Source: Paenibacillus phocaeensis (lineage in GTDB: Bacteria; Bacillota; Bacilli; Paenibacillales; Paenibacillaceae). Taken from it: DNA of 45,572 bases. The notes below the pieces were generated by a model. It saw only the letters and a program-made list of their open reading frames with translations, did no database searches and was not told where the DNA came from. The stretch's first letter is position 1; each line of letters starts with the position of its first letter. The stretch lies in contig NZ_FCOQ01000017.1 of NCBI RefSeq assembly GCF_900021165.1, positions 81,738 to 127,309 on the forward strand, read 5' to 3'. Position numbers and translations under genes: made by a program. Shown here piece by piece: positions 1 through 8,613 of this stretch.

Positions 1-585
1 CGACGGGAACTGCTGCAATTGACGGCGGCGGCATTCCTGCACGACATCGGCAAGACGATGATTCCCGACGAGATCTTAAATAAACCGGGAGCTTTGACGA
101 CGGAAGAATTCGCGGTGATGAAAAAGCACGCAGTCTTCGGATACGAAATCCTGAAGGAAACGGCGGGCGTCTCTCACCGGCAAGCTCTGGTCGCGCTGCA
201 GCACCATGAACGCATGGACGGAAGCGGTTACCCGTTTGGCCTTACCGGGGACAAGATCGACAGCTTCAGTCGGATCGTAGCGGTGGTGGATATTTTTCAC
301 GCGATGACGTCCAAGCGGGTCTACCGGGATCCGGCGCCTTTCAATGAGGTGTTGGAGCAGATGGAAAAAGACAAGTTCGGGCCCTTGGACCCCGCGATTA
401 CGAGGTTGTTCGTGGAGAAAATGATGCATTCGCTCGTCGGCAGCCCCGTGGTGCTTACGGATGAGCGAAGAGGTGTCGTCGTCATGCTGAACCCTCACGA
501 TCTGACGCATCCGTTGATCCGGACGGAAGACGGTTACGTCGATTTGAGCAAAGATTTGTCGGTACATATTAAGCAAATTTATTAG
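1..585 (+). CDS. HD-GYP domain protein, C-terminal part (5' end outside window)
   Basis: The reading frame is open from base 1, so the start lies upstream and only about 194 C-terminal residues are visible. The HD signature HDIGK is near the left edge, and the GYP signature HHERMDGSGYP follows about 55 residues later. Together they define HD-GYP phosphodiesterases, metal-dependent enzymes that hydrolyse cyclic di-GMP. A C-terminal tail of about 60 residues follows the catalytic core (through VVVMLNPHDLTHPLIR). Such tails are common in Paenibacillus and Bacillales proteins of this type. Any N-terminal sensor domain is not visible, so the signal it responds to cannot be read. No obvious terminator follows; the next element is the promoter of the efflux pump leader. 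Confidence 0.9.
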   Translation, partial: RRELLQLTAAAFLHDIGKTMIPDEILNKPGALTTEEFAVMKKHAVFGYEILKETAGVSHRQALVALQHHERMDGSGYPFGLTGDKIDSFSRIVAVVDIFHAMTSKRVYRDPAPFNEVLEQMEKDKFGPLDPAITRLFVEKMMHSLVGSPVVLTDERRGVVVMLNPHDLTHPLIRTEDGYVDLSKDLSVHIKQIY

Positions 586-607
586 GTGAAATTCCGTATT
601 TTAGGAA

Positions 608-637
608 TTGACAGCCCCCGAAACGCCGTGTTACCAT
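608..637 (+). promoter_or_regulatory. Sigma-A promoter for the efflux pump leader
   Basis: TTGACA at 608-613 is a perfect -35 box. After an 18-base spacer comes TACCAT at 632-637, preceded by TG at 629-630, which makes an extended -10. Transcription would start near 644, leaving a leader of about 305 bases before the pump start codon. Confidence 0.65.
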
Positions 638-677
638 GTGCGAGTACTTTACGATTGTGAAGGAGGTTAGCTTATCT

Positions 678-701
678 ATGCATTCCATTCGCTGGAGATA
701 A
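678..701 (+). CDS. Leader peptide MHSIRWR, putative macrolide sensor
   Basis: An ATG at 678 opens a seven-codon frame, MHSIRWR, ending in TAA. A perfect AGGAGG lies at 661-666, 11 bases before it. The peptide ends in Arg-Trp-Arg, a match to the (R/K)-x-(R/K) motif at which macrolide-bound ribosomes stall. The known Mef leader peptide MTASMRLR and the ErmD leader MTHSMRLR have the same build. Stalling here would shift the leader RNA fold and raise expression of the pump at 951. The frame is also open upstream to an ATG at 636, but that ATG overlaps the -10 box and so cannot be the start on this promoter. Coding status is inferred from the ribosome binding site, motif and position. Confidence 0.6.
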   Translation: MHSIRWR

Positions 702-852
702 GAACGGCAATAAAAAAGCGGATTTTTTCCATATTTTTATGGGCTTTTTTGTCGTGCTTATTTTAATGAATGGGATCGGACATGGATAAGTTAAATGGAT
801 GGTGTACGTTTAATTAGGCTATCCCTTTCTTCTTCTGTGCCTTTTCATTGGT

Positions 853-898
853 ATGCAGACCTAAAGCCCGTCATGTGGACTTAAGGCCTGCATTTTTT
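853..898 (+). terminator. Intrinsic terminator inside the efflux pump leader (attenuator)
   Basis: Arm 853-866 pairs with 880-893, with two mismatches in 14 positions, and a run of T follows at 893-898. This is an intrinsic terminator upstream of the pump gene and downstream of the leader peptide, so it would stop basal transcription. The 3' arm is shared with the hairpin described at 888-937. Confidence 0.65.
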
Positions 899-937
899 AT
901 TGCCTAAAAAACGATAAAAAACCAATAAAAAATGCAG
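888..937 (+). promoter_or_regulatory. Perfect 15-bp inverted repeat abutting the pump ribosome binding site
   Basis: CTGCATTTTTTATTG at 888-902 and its exact complement CAATAAAAAATGCAG at 923-937 form a hairpin with a 20-base loop. The 3' arm ends at the first base of the GAGGAG at 937-942, so the hairpin could limit ribosome access to the pump. The 5' arm also overlaps the terminator stem and T-run. Its bases 893-904 can instead pair perfectly with 706-717, just after the leader peptide stop. Confidence 0.6.
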
Positions 938-950
938 AGGAGATTGAGAT

Positions 951-2210
951 ATGAATCCACAACATGCAAACTGGAAACGCAGTTTCTTCACGATTTGGGC
1001 AGGTCAAGCCGCGTCTATCCTCACAAGCGCTATTCTTCAGATGGCGATCGTCTGGTATTTAACCGAAAAAACAGGGTCGGCCATGGTGTTATCGATGGCT
1101 ACGCTGGTCGGATTTTTGCCGCAAGCGGTCGGCGGACCGTTGATCGGGGTTTGGGTGGACCGCTTAAACCGGAAAACCGTCATGATTCTAGCCGACCTGG
1201 TCGTTGCTTTGGCGGCTGCGTCGTTAGCACTGGTGGCTTTCTTCGGAGAGCTGCCTGTTTGGGTCGTGATGCTCGTCCTTTTTATCCGCAGTATCGGCAC
1301 GGCCTTTCATTCCACCGCGCTGAACGCAACGACGCCTTTGTTGGTGCCGGCGGAGTTCTTGGCCAAATCCGCGGGGTACAGTCAGTCGGTGCAGTCGATC
1401 AGTTATATTGTCAGTCCGGCCGCGGCCGCACTGCTGTACTCCATCTGGGATCTGAACGCCATTATTGCCATTGACGTTGCGGGAGCGCTGATCGCTTGCT
1501 TCATGGTGGCTATCGTGGCCATTCCGAAACCGGCCGTCGCCGAGGGCGGGAGTATGGCGCGAAGCGGCTTCATGGAGGAATTCAAGGCCGGATATCAAGC
1601 GCTGAAGCAGCATAAAGGTTTAGTGGCGCTGCTCTGGATCGGAGGGTTGTTCATTTTTGCGTTCATGCCTATTAATGCGTTGTTTCCTCTGATGACGATG
1701 GGATATTTCGGAGGAACGATGAAGCATGCCTCCGCGGCGGAAATGATTTTTGCCGTCGGTATGCTGGGCGGGGGGCTGCTGCTGGGTAAATGGGGCGGCT
1801 TCAGGAACCGGACCATGACGATCATCGCCTCCCTTTCGCTCATGGGTTTGGCGTTAATTCTGGCGGGAGTTTTGCCGGCAGGCGGATTTGCCGCTTTCCT
1901 GATTTGTTGCGCCATGATGGGTTTTTCCGGGCCGTTCTATAACGGGGTGCAGATCTCGTTGTTTCAGGAGAAAATCGAACCGGAATACTTGGGAAGAGTA
2001 TTCGGCTTGTATGGAAGTGTAATGGCTTTGGCCATGCCGCTCGGTTTGGTGATTTCGGGGCTTTTTGCCGACCAGATCGGGGTCAACCGATGGTTCCTGC
2101 TCTCGGGCCTGATGGTTGCCGGTATTGCCGCGTTGTGCCTGCTCGTTCCGGCCGTTAGGCAACTGGATCGGCAACAACAGAGACTTATAGATGGCTTGCA
2201 AGAAAAATAG
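951..2210 (+). CDS. MFS efflux transporter, MFS_3 / macrolide-efflux (Mef-like) type
   Basis: A 419-residue polytopic membrane protein of usual length for the DHA3 drug-efflux branch of the major facilitator superfamily. It opens with NWKRSFFTIWAGQAAS and a helix 1-2 stretch typical of MefA-like exporters. The conserved loop GVWVDRLNRKTVM lies between helices 2 and 3, and about 10 to 12 hydrophobic segments run to residue 400. The family exports macrolides and other hydrophobic drugs with protons as counter-ion. The start at 951 is set by GAGGAG at 937-942. The gene is alone on its transcript. The upstream leader, with a short peptide carrying RWR plus an attenuator, supports a drug-inducible resistance pump. 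Substrate is inferred from family and leader, not shown. Confidence 0.85.
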   Translation: MNPQHANWKRSFFTIWAGQAASILTSAILQMAIVWYLTEKTGSAMVLSMATLVGFLPQAVGGPLIGVWVDRLNRKTVMILADLVVALAAASLALVAFFGELPVWVVMLVLFIRSIGTAFHSTALNATTPLLVPAEFLAKSAGYSQSVQSISYIVSPAAAALLYSIWDLNAIIAIDVAGALIACFMVAIVAIPKPAVAEGGSMARSGFMEEFKAGYQALKQHKGLVALLWIGGLFIFAFMPINALFPLMTMGYFGGTMKHASAAEMIFAVGMLGGGLLLGKWGGFRNRTMTIIASLSLMGLALILAGVLPAGGFAAFLICCAMMGFSGPFYNGVQISLFQEKIEPEYLGRVFGLYGSVMALAMPLGLVISGLFADQIGVNRWFLLSGLMVAGIAALCLLVPAVRQLDRQQQRLIDGLQEK

Positions 2211-2255
2211 TCGGCCAGGGGTTGGAATGTACTGACCCCTAATGCGGGACAAATG

Positions 2256-2319
2256 AAAAACACCTTCAAGGGAATGCAACCATGTCACAGGATATGGAGA
2301 CCCTCTTGGAGGTGTTTTT
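2256..2319 (+). terminator. Terminator after the MFS pump
   Basis: AAAAACACCT at 2256-2265 pairs perfectly with AGGTGTTTTT at 2310-2319, and the stem extends inward through CAAGGG and CCCTCTTG with a bulge. The arm ends in five T. The A-run on the other arm would let it work on the minus strand as well. Confidence 0.6.
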
Positions 2320-2498
2320 GCGTGGTAGCAAGCGTAAGCTTTAGGGACTGTTCTTGGCGTATTCATCACTTTTTGTAGCATCAATCTAAAGTTTGTTGAC
2401 TATAGTATCAAGTTTATGGTCTGGATGAAAGCGCTCTATTTCCAATAAAATGAGGGTATCCAGAGCAATACACGCGAGAAAGAAAGAGGTGACGGGGC

Positions 2499-3443
2499 AT
2501 GAACTCAAAGGATTCTAGAAAGCGCTTACGAACACGTTGGCGCAAGCAAGACACAGAGCTAACGTTGTTGGCCTTGCCAACGACCCTGTGGTATATCCTG
2601 TTCAGTTTCCTGCCGATGTTCGGGATCATTATCGCCTTTAAGAATTTCAAAATCACCGGTGGTTTTCTGAGCAATGTCTTTAAGAGCCCCTGGGCCGGCG
2701 TCAAAAATTTTGAGTTCTTATTCAAGTCCAACGATGCCTGGATCATTATTCGAAATACCATCGGGTACAATCTTATCTTTATCGTCCTTGGGATTGTGAT
2801 TCCGGTAGCGTTAGCGTTACTGATCGGCATGCTGCACAACCGCCGGGCCGGGAAAGCTTATCAAACGATGATGTTCCTGCCTTATTTTCTCTCCTGGGTG
2901 GTCGTCTCCGCAGTGGGTTGGGCGTTCCTAAGCTTCGATAAGGGGATTCTCAATCAAATGCTGGTGAATTGGGGACATGACCCGGTGAACTGGTATATGG
3001 AACCGAAATATTGGCCTTACTTCTTGGTCTTCATGAATGTGTGGAAGGGGCTCGGGTACGGGATGGTGGTTTATTTAGCGACCATTGCCGGGATCGATAA
3101 AACCTACTATGAAGCGGCCGTGATCGACGGCGCCACGCTCTGGCAGCAAACGCGGTTTATCACGCTGCCTTTAATGAAGCTTGTGATCGTCATGATGTTC
3201 ATCCTGGCGGTGGGCCGCATCTTCTATACGGACTTCGGCTTGTTTTTCCAGGTGCCGCGGGATTCCAACTCCCTGTTTAATGTGGCTACGACGATTGATG
3301 TATTGGTCTACAAACAGCTCAAAACGGCAACGGTCGGCATGGCTTCGGCAGCGGCTTTCGTGCAATCGGTTCTCGGCTGCTTGATGATTCTGGGGGCGAA
3401 CTGGACGGTCCGCAAAATCGACCCGGATAGCGCGATGATTTAA
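2499..3443 (+). CDS. Sugar ABC transporter permease, LplB type
   Basis: A 314-residue inner-membrane permease with six predicted helices. It opens with the LplB-type stretch LPTTLWYILFSFLPMFGIII and carries the cytoplasmic EAA loop (YYEAAVIDGATLWQQ) that docks the ATPase. The family imports oligosaccharides or sugar conjugates together with an LplC partner and a lipoprotein. The start is supported by GAGGTGA just upstream. The LplC-type permease begins 12 bases after its stop and the binding protein follows, a standard importer operon. As usual for these systems no ATPase is encoded locally; a shared MsmX/UgpC-like ATPase elsewhere would energise it. A CcpA-like half-conserved sequence lies at 2426-2439. 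Substrate unknown. Confidence 0.9.
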   Translation: MNSKDSRKRLRTRWRKQDTELTLLALPTTLWYILFSFLPMFGIIIAFKNFKITGGFLSNVFKSPWAGVKNFEFLFKSNDAWIIIRNTIGYNLIFIVLGIVIPVALALLIGMLHNRRAGKAYQTMMFLPYFLSWVVVSAVGWAFLSFDKGILNQMLVNWGHDPVNWYMEPKYWPYFLVFMNVWKGLGYGMVVYLATIAGIDKTYYEAAVIDGATLWQQTRFITLPLMKLVIVMMFILAVGRIFYTDFGLFFQVPRDSNSLFNVATTIDVLVYKQLKTATVGMASAAAFVQSVLGCLMILGANWTVRKIDPDSAMI

Positions 3444-3455
3444 GGAGGTGCGTTT

Positions 3456-4385
3456 ATGGCAACAAGAACGGTTTACGAGAGCGGTCTGGATCGCTTCAAT
3501 CGTCCCAGCAAAGGGGTGAATCTGCTCCTCCATCTCCTCTTCTCCTTCCTTGCGGTGATTTGTGTCGTACCTATGTTGGTGGTCTTGTCCATCTCGCTGT
3601 CCAGTGAAGATTCGATCCGGGAAAATGGTTATCACCTCATCCCAACGGTGTTCTCGGGGGATGCCTACGGCTATATTGCGAAGCAGGGAACGATGATCCT
3701 GCAGGCCTTGGGGATCTCCGTCTTAGTCACGATCATCGGGACGGTGCTGGGGATTCTGCTCACCACCTCAATGGGGTACGTGCTCTCCCGCCCGAATTAT
3801 AAATTGAAGGGGTTCCTGACTTGGGTCGTATTTATTCCGATGGTGTTCAACGGCGGACTGGTGTCCAGCTATTATATCAACGCGAATCTGTTGGGACTGA
3901 AGGACACGGTTTGGTCGCTGATCCTGCCGCTTGCGGTCTCCTCGTTTAACGTCATCATCTGTAAGACGTTCTTCAAGAGCACGATTCCGGACGGGTTAAT
4001 CGAATCCGCCGAAATCGATGGAGCCGGCCAACTGCGGATCTTCTTCTCGATCATTCTGCCGATCTCCTTGCCGGTGATCGCAACGATTGGTTTGTTCCTG
4101 TGCTTTGGTTACTGGAACGACTGGTTCCAATCGATGCTGTATATCAACAACCAGGACCTGTATTCGTTGCAAGCGCTGTTGAATAACTTGATGAGCAATG
4201 TGGATGCGCTGGCCAGGAACGCTTCCAGCCTGGGGATCAGTTACGCCGAGCTGGTTGCGACGATGCCTAAAGAGTCTGCCCGCATGGCGGTGGCCGTTGT
4301 AATTGTGTTGCCGGTCGCCTTTGCCTATCCGTTCTTCCAGCGGTATTTCATCTCCGGTCTGACGGTTGGCGCAGTCAAGGGATAA
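3456..4385 (+). CDS. Sugar ABC transporter permease, LplC type
   Basis: A 309-residue permease, second membrane subunit of the importer. The EAA loop reads ESAEIDGAGQLRIFF and the protein ends with the LplC-type tail RYFISGLTVGAVKG. Start at 3456 is set by AAGGAGGTG nine bases upstream. It sits 12 bases after the LplB-type gene and 68 bases before the binding-protein gene, with no terminator in between, so all three are probably cotranscribed. The pair forms the translocation pore for an oligosaccharide whose identity the sequence does not give. Confidence 0.9.
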   Translation: MATRTVYESGLDRFNRPSKGVNLLLHLLFSFLAVICVVPMLVVLSISLSSEDSIRENGYHLIPTVFSGDAYGYIAKQGTMILQALGISVLVTIIGTVLGILLTTSMGYVLSRPNYKLKGFLTWVVFIPMVFNGGLVSSYYINANLLGLKDTVWSLILPLAVSSFNVIICKTFFKSTIPDGLIESAEIDGAGQLRIFFSIILPISLPVIATIGLFLCFGYWNDWFQSMLYINNQDLYSLQALLNNLMSNVDALARNASSLGISYAELVATMPKESARMAVAVVIVLPVAFAYPFFQRYFISGLTVGAVKG

Positions 4386-4453
4386 TTTCGAAATAAACTG
4401 GGCTTGTCTCGGTTTATGGATATATTTAGAACACAAAAGGGAGGAAATATTTT

Positions 4454-5959
4454 ATGAAAAGGTCTTTGAAGCTCATCTCTACCCTATGTATCATGATGCT
4501 TCTCATGTCCGTTCTTGCCGCCTGCGGTTCGAAATCCAATGCTCCGTCGGCGAACAACGCTTCAGACGCTTCGAACAACTCGTCGACAGACACCTCCACA
4601 ACAACGAATTCGGGAGACATCCCAACCCTGGTCTGGTGGACGATCGGCGGGCAGATCCCGGATAACTTCGAGAAGGCTATCGAAGCCATGAATGAATATA
4701 CGGCCGAGAAAATCGGCGTGAAGGTCGATATCAAGGTAGCCAGCTGGGGCGACTGGGATACGAAGATCAACACGATCGTCAACACGGGCGAACCTTTCGA
4801 TATCCTGTTCACCAACGTCTCCAAATACAATCAACAGGTGACGATCGGGGCGCTTGCGGACATCACCGATCTCGTGCAATCCGAGACGCCGGAACTGTAC
4901 AAGTTCATCCCGGAGAAGGTATGGGATGGGACGCGCATCGGCGGCAAGCTTTACTCCGTGCCAACCTATAAGGATTCCTCGCTGACTCAATACTGGGTCT
5001 TCGATCATAAGTATGTTGAGAAGTACGGCATCGACTTGAACAATATCAAGACTTTGAAGGATTTGGATAAACCGTTCCATGATATGAAAGCGGGAGAGGG
5101 CAAGAGCTTCTATCCCTTGCCGATGACGCAAGGCGACGGGTTTAACGGCTTCTTTAACCGATATGACGATCTTGCGCTGGGCTTCCCTCCGATTGGGGTG
5201 AAGGTGGATGATTCTTCCCGCAAGGTGGTTTCCGTTCTGGAGCAACCGGACGTGATGGACGAATTGAAGATTTTGCATCAATGGTATCAAGACGGCATTA
5301 TCAATCCGGATGCTCCAACCAAGCCGGAAGCGGACAAAGGACGCCCGTTCTTCAGTGCCCAAGGCTTCCCGGGGGCGGATATCACTTGGCAAATCAACGA
5401 GGGTGTCGAGAAATACGATATGACGCAGGTTTACGGCCCGCTGTACACGACCGCAACGATTCAAGGTTCCCTCAACGGAATCTCGGCGAACTCCAAATAT
5501 AAGAAGGAAGCGCTGAAATATCTGGAGCTGGTGAACACCGATCCGAAGCTGCGCAATATGCTGGCCTTTGGCGAAGAGGGCGTTGACTATGTGAAAGTAG
5601 ACGGCGAGAAAGTCATCGAACGTACGTCCGATACTTGGCCGCTGGCGGGATATACGCAAGGAACGTTCTTCAATATGGCGACAACCAAGGGAGCTCCGGA
5701 AGATCAATGGCTGCAGGTTCAGAAGTTGAATGAACAAGCAAGCGCTTCGAGTCTACTCGGATTCTCACTCGACACGACCAATCTGACTACCGAAGTAGCG
5801 AACGTGAAAGCGACGTGGGATAAGTACCGTTATGAATTGCTGACAGGTGCATCCGATCCGGAGAAAATGGTGCCGAAAATCATCGAAGAACTGAAGAAGG
5901 CGGGAATGGATACGATCATGAAGGCTGCACAAGAGCAGATCGACGCCTTCTTTCAATAA
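4454..5959 (+). CDS. Extracellular solute-binding lipoprotein, LplA type
   Basis: A 501-residue secreted lipoprotein. A hydrophobic signal peptide ends in the lipobox LAAC with Cys24 as the lipidated residue. An Asn/Ser/Thr-rich linker to about residue 55 separates the anchor from the ligand-binding fold. The length and the C-terminal region (WDKYRYELLTG) match the LplA/DUF3502 group that works with LplB/LplC permeases. The start has a good GGGAGGAA ribosome site. It delivers the ligand to the permeases at 2499-4385. A strong terminator follows at 5980, separating it from the sensor genes. It is colinear with and clearly paralogous to the lipoprotein at 8614. Confidence 0.9.
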   Translation: MKRSLKLISTLCIMMLLMSVLAACGSKSNAPSANNASDASNNSSTDTSTTTNSGDIPTLVWWTIGGQIPDNFEKAIEAMNEYTAEKIGVKVDIKVASWGDWDTKINTIVNTGEPFDILFTNVSKYNQQVTIGALADITDLVQSETPELYKFIPEKVWDGTRIGGKLYSVPTYKDSSLTQYWVFDHKYVEKYGIDLNNIKTLKDLDKPFHDMKAGEGKSFYPLPMTQGDGFNGFFNRYDDLALGFPPIGVKVDDSSRKVVSVLEQPDVMDELKILHQWYQDGIINPDAPTKPEADKGRPFFSAQGFPGADITWQINEGVEKYDMTQVYGPLYTTATIQGSLNGISANSKYKKEALKYLELVNTDPKLRNMLAFGEEGVDYVKVDGEKVIERTSDTWPLAGYTQGTFFNMATTKGAPEDQWLQVQKLNEQASASSLLGFSLDTTNLTTEVANVKATWDKYRYELLTGASDPEKMVPKIIEELKKAGMDTIMKAAQEQIDAFFQ

Positions 5960-5979
5960 GAAATAAGCGCGATGAACGG

Positions 5980-6014
5980 GCCCGGACGGAAGAATTATCT
6001 ACCGTTCGGGCTTT
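5980..6014 (+). terminator. Terminator between the importer and the sensor genes
   Basis: GCCCGGACGG at 5980-5989 pairs with CCGTTCGGGC at 6002-6011, followed by TTT. It ends the importer transcript just before the promoter of the kinase gene. Confidence 0.65.
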
Positions 6015-6023
6015 AAATATGAT

Positions 6024-6031
6024 GCTATAAT
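6024..6031 (+). promoter_or_regulatory. Extended -10 promoter for the kinase-regulator-lipoprotein operon
   Basis: TATAAT at 6026-6031 is a consensus -10 with TGC directly upstream, giving an extended -10. No good -35 box is seen at the right distance. It lies between the terminator at 5980 and the kinase start, so the sensory operon has its own promoter. Confidence 0.5.
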
Positions 6032-6090
6032 GAGAGTGAATGATGGCAATGGAATCAGCGCCGCAGGATAAAGGCAAAGGAGGCGCGAAA

Positions 6091-7818
6091 ATGGGTTCCT
6101 TTTGGCAGATTAAGATCTACCGCAGCAAATTCATTGCCTACACGGTATTTGTCGTGACCCTGGGTCTGGCGCTTGGTTTAATGACCTGCGCGGTTCTGAT
6201 GTATCAGTGGATCGAGAGTGCGCGAAGCGAGGCGGTCAGCGCCTTCACTCGGGTCGAGAACGAGCTGCAATACGATACGGATCGAATCGAGGCATACATG
6301 CAGCGGATTTACTCTAATGATCGGCTGATGAAGGATGTGCGTTATTTTCTGGACAACACCGCAGAGGGTTATCTGACGAGCCGGCTTGAATACAGCTTAT
6401 ACAACGAACCGCTGGTCTCTTTCCCCGAGGATATGAGAGCCTTCCTGTACAGCTCGATGAAGGGGGATCTGACCCAAGTCAGCCTGCATACCGAGACGGA
6501 CAGCAATATGGTTCGATTTAGTGACAGCGGCAATGCCAGCTATCGGTTTGGCGTGCCGAACACGGATGAAATTTTTCGCGAGAATATAGAGAAGGGCTTT
6601 GTGTATCGGAAGAAGTTGTCCGATCCGAATCAGATCTCCCGCCAGATTGGAGAATTCCGCTTCTTGATCGGCAGCGAACCGTTGTTCAGGAAAGTGCAAG
6701 GCTATAAGCTAGACATCGCCGCGGCCGTCAGCGCTTCCGGTGAGGTGTACATGATTTCCGGCATGGATCACGGGACGAAGGAGATGGTCCTGCGTGCAAC
6801 GGAGGAGACCCGAGACAGCGGTTATTCCTCCTTGAAGGGGATGAGGAATGTCTTCTTCATGAACATGCACTCTACCAAGTTCGATTACCGGCTGGTCATT
6901 CTCGTGGATTTGTCCCATTTGATGCGCGAGAAGGCAGGCGTTCTGATCCCCCTGGTTTCGGTTGTTCTGCTGGCGATGATCAGCGTTCTGCTGCTCATTG
7001 TCTACAATATGCGGGATGACGCCCGATTCTTGAGGCACATTATCCATTCCATCAAACGCGTGAAAACCGCCGATTTCACCGCCAATTCTCCCGCCCGATA
7101 TCGGCGCAACGAATACGGCATGATTGCCCGGGAATTGGATGATATGGTCCATGAGCTCGACAAGCACATCCGCACCGAATATCTGTTGAAGCTGAAACAG
7201 CAAGAGACCGAGATGAAAGCGCTTCAGCATCAGATCAATCCGCATTTTCTGTATAACACTTTGGAATCGATTCGCTCCACCGCCTTGCTGCACCGGGACG
7301 TGGATACCGCGGATGCCATCGCGACCTTAGGTTCGCTTTATCGCGATATCGTCCAGAAGGATAATATTATATCCATCGGTGAAGAGTTGGAGCTGCTGCA
7401 GAAGTTCCTGAGCATCATGGAGCTGAAATATCCAGGAAGGTTCTATTATCAAATCAATGTGGATGAGGCCCTGTTCACCCTGCTCACCGTCAAATTCTGG
7501 ATGCAGCCTCTGGCCGAGAACTTCTTCGTGCATGGTTTTAATCCGGGCAGCGAATTTAATCTGCTTGTCGTGAACGGCTGGGAGGAGGACGGACGTTACA
7601 TCCTGGAATTCGTGGATAACGGCAAAGGGATCCCCGAAGCAAGATTGGCGGAAGTGAGGCGCAACCTTTACTGCAAAGAGGATGCGCCTGTGCGGAGTAT
7701 CGGGCTGCGCAATGTGTATACCCGGCTGCATTTTTTCTACGGGGAAGTTTTTGCGATGGACATTGAGAATAACGAAGAAGCCGGAGTCAAGATTACCGTG
7801 ATGATCTCAAAGGGGTGA
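6091..7818 (+). CDS. Sensor histidine kinase, YesM type
   Basis: A 575-residue membrane kinase. One helix lies at about 12-40, followed by an extracellular sensor region to about 280, a second helix at about 281-306 and a HAMP linker. The His_kinase motif INPHFLYNTLE has the phospho-acceptor His385, and a HATPase domain has the G-box DNGKGIP and IGLRN. The frame is open from 6040, but the ATG at 6091 is preferred because AAAGGAGG precedes it at the right spacing. The response regulator starts 7 bases after its stop and a lipoprotein follows. The likely role is sensing an extracellular sugar, perhaps through that lipoprotein, and activating the importer upstream. Confidence 0.9.
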   Translation: MGSFWQIKIYRSKFIAYTVFVVTLGLALGLMTCAVLMYQWIESARSEAVSAFTRVENELQYDTDRIEAYMQRIYSNDRLMKDVRYFLDNTAEGYLTSRLEYSLYNEPLVSFPEDMRAFLYSSMKGDLTQVSLHTETDSNMVRFSDSGNASYRFGVPNTDEIFRENIEKGFVYRKKLSDPNQISRQIGEFRFLIGSEPLFRKVQGYKLDIAAAVSASGEVYMISGMDHGTKEMVLRATEETRDSGYSSLKGMRNVFFMNMHSTKFDYRLVILVDLSHLMREKAGVLIPLVSVVLLAMISVLLLIVYNMRDDARFLRHIIHSIKRVKTADFTANSPARYRRNEYGMIARELDDMVHELDKHIRTEYLLKLKQQETEMKALQHQINPHFLYNTLESIRSTALLHRDVDTADAIATLGSLYRDIVQKDNIISIGEELELLQKFLSIMELKYPGRFYYQINVDEALFTLLTVKFWMQPLAENFFVHGFNPGSEFNLLVVNGWEEDGRYILEFVDNGKGIPEARLAEVRRNLYCKEDAPVRSIGLRNVYTRLHFFYGEVFAMDIENNEEAGVKITVMISKG

Positions 7819-7825
7819 TTTCAAG

Positions 7826-8587
7826 ATGTACAAACTTCTGATCGTGGATGACGAACCGCAGATTCTGGAGGGCATGAAGCGAACCCTGGATTGGGCTGAA
7901 TACGGATTTCACCGAATCGAGACCAGTGAAACGAGACAAGACGCCATCGCCAAGTCCGTGGAGATCATTCCGGATATCGCCATTTTTGATGTGTGCATCG
8001 GCCCGGACCTCGGCTATGAGATCATCCATCAGCTGAACGAGCTGCGTCTTCCGACCCAATATATTATTATGAGCGGCTACAGCGAATTCGAATATGCACA
8101 GGCGGCGATTCGCTGCGGGGTGAAGGACTATTTGCTGAAGCCCGTGGATCGAGCCAAACTGCAGAAGGTTATTGAGAAGATCATTGTGGAGGATCTGCAA
8201 GGGAGCTTGGAAGGGGTGCTCAGGAAAGACACGAATACGGATCCGATCCTGGGGCTCCCCTATGAGGAGCTGTCCAAGCTGACCAATCGCATCCTGCTGA
8301 TGGTGAGGGCGGAATACGCGCAGAACCTCACGCTGAAGTCGGTCGCCGAACGGTTTCGCATGAATAGCACCTATTTAGGCCAACTGTTTCTCAAGGAAAC
8401 CCGCATGAAATTTTCTGAATATTTAATGGCTTATCGGATGCTGAATGCGAAGGAGCGGATTCTCGCCACGAACGAGAAGATCTCCAATATCGCCCATTCG
8501 GTGGGCTACCAGAATCTGAATTATTTCTACACCCATTTTCAAGGCTATTTCGGCATGTCCCCTTCGGATCTTCGCAAAAAAGCGTAA
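7826..8587 (+). CDS. Response regulator with AraC-type DNA-binding domain, YesN type (short)
   Basis: A 253-residue regulator. The receiver domain spans about 1-120, with acidic pocket Asp8/Asp9, phospho-acceptor Asp55 (IFDVCIG) and the conserved Lys in LLKPVD. A pair of AraC helix-turn-helix motifs occupies about 150-253. It is shorter than most YesN proteins (350-540 residues) because the middle region is nearly absent. AAGGGGTGA precedes the ATG. It is the cognate partner of the kinase just upstream and the probable activator of the importer operon at 2499. Its binding site was not identified. Confidence 0.9.
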   Translation: MYKLLIVDDEPQILEGMKRTLDWAEYGFHRIETSETRQDAIAKSVEIIPDIAIFDVCIGPDLGYEIIHQLNELRLPTQYIIMSGYSEFEYAQAAIRCGVKDYLLKPVDRAKLQKVIEKIIVEDLQGSLEGVLRKDTNTDPILGLPYEELSKLTNRILLMVRAEYAQNLTLKSVAERFRMNSTYLGQLFLKETRMKFSEYLMAYRMLNAKERILATNEKISNIAHSVGYQNLNYFYTHFQGYFGMSPSDLRKKA

Positions 8588-8613
8588 GCTCTTCATGGCG
8601 GAAAGGAGGCGTT

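Noticed and set aside
2426..2439. Possible cre site TGAAAGCGCTCTAT before the first importer
   Set aside because: The left half is perfect, but the right half misses the conserved CA and has three to four mismatches. Kept only as a note.
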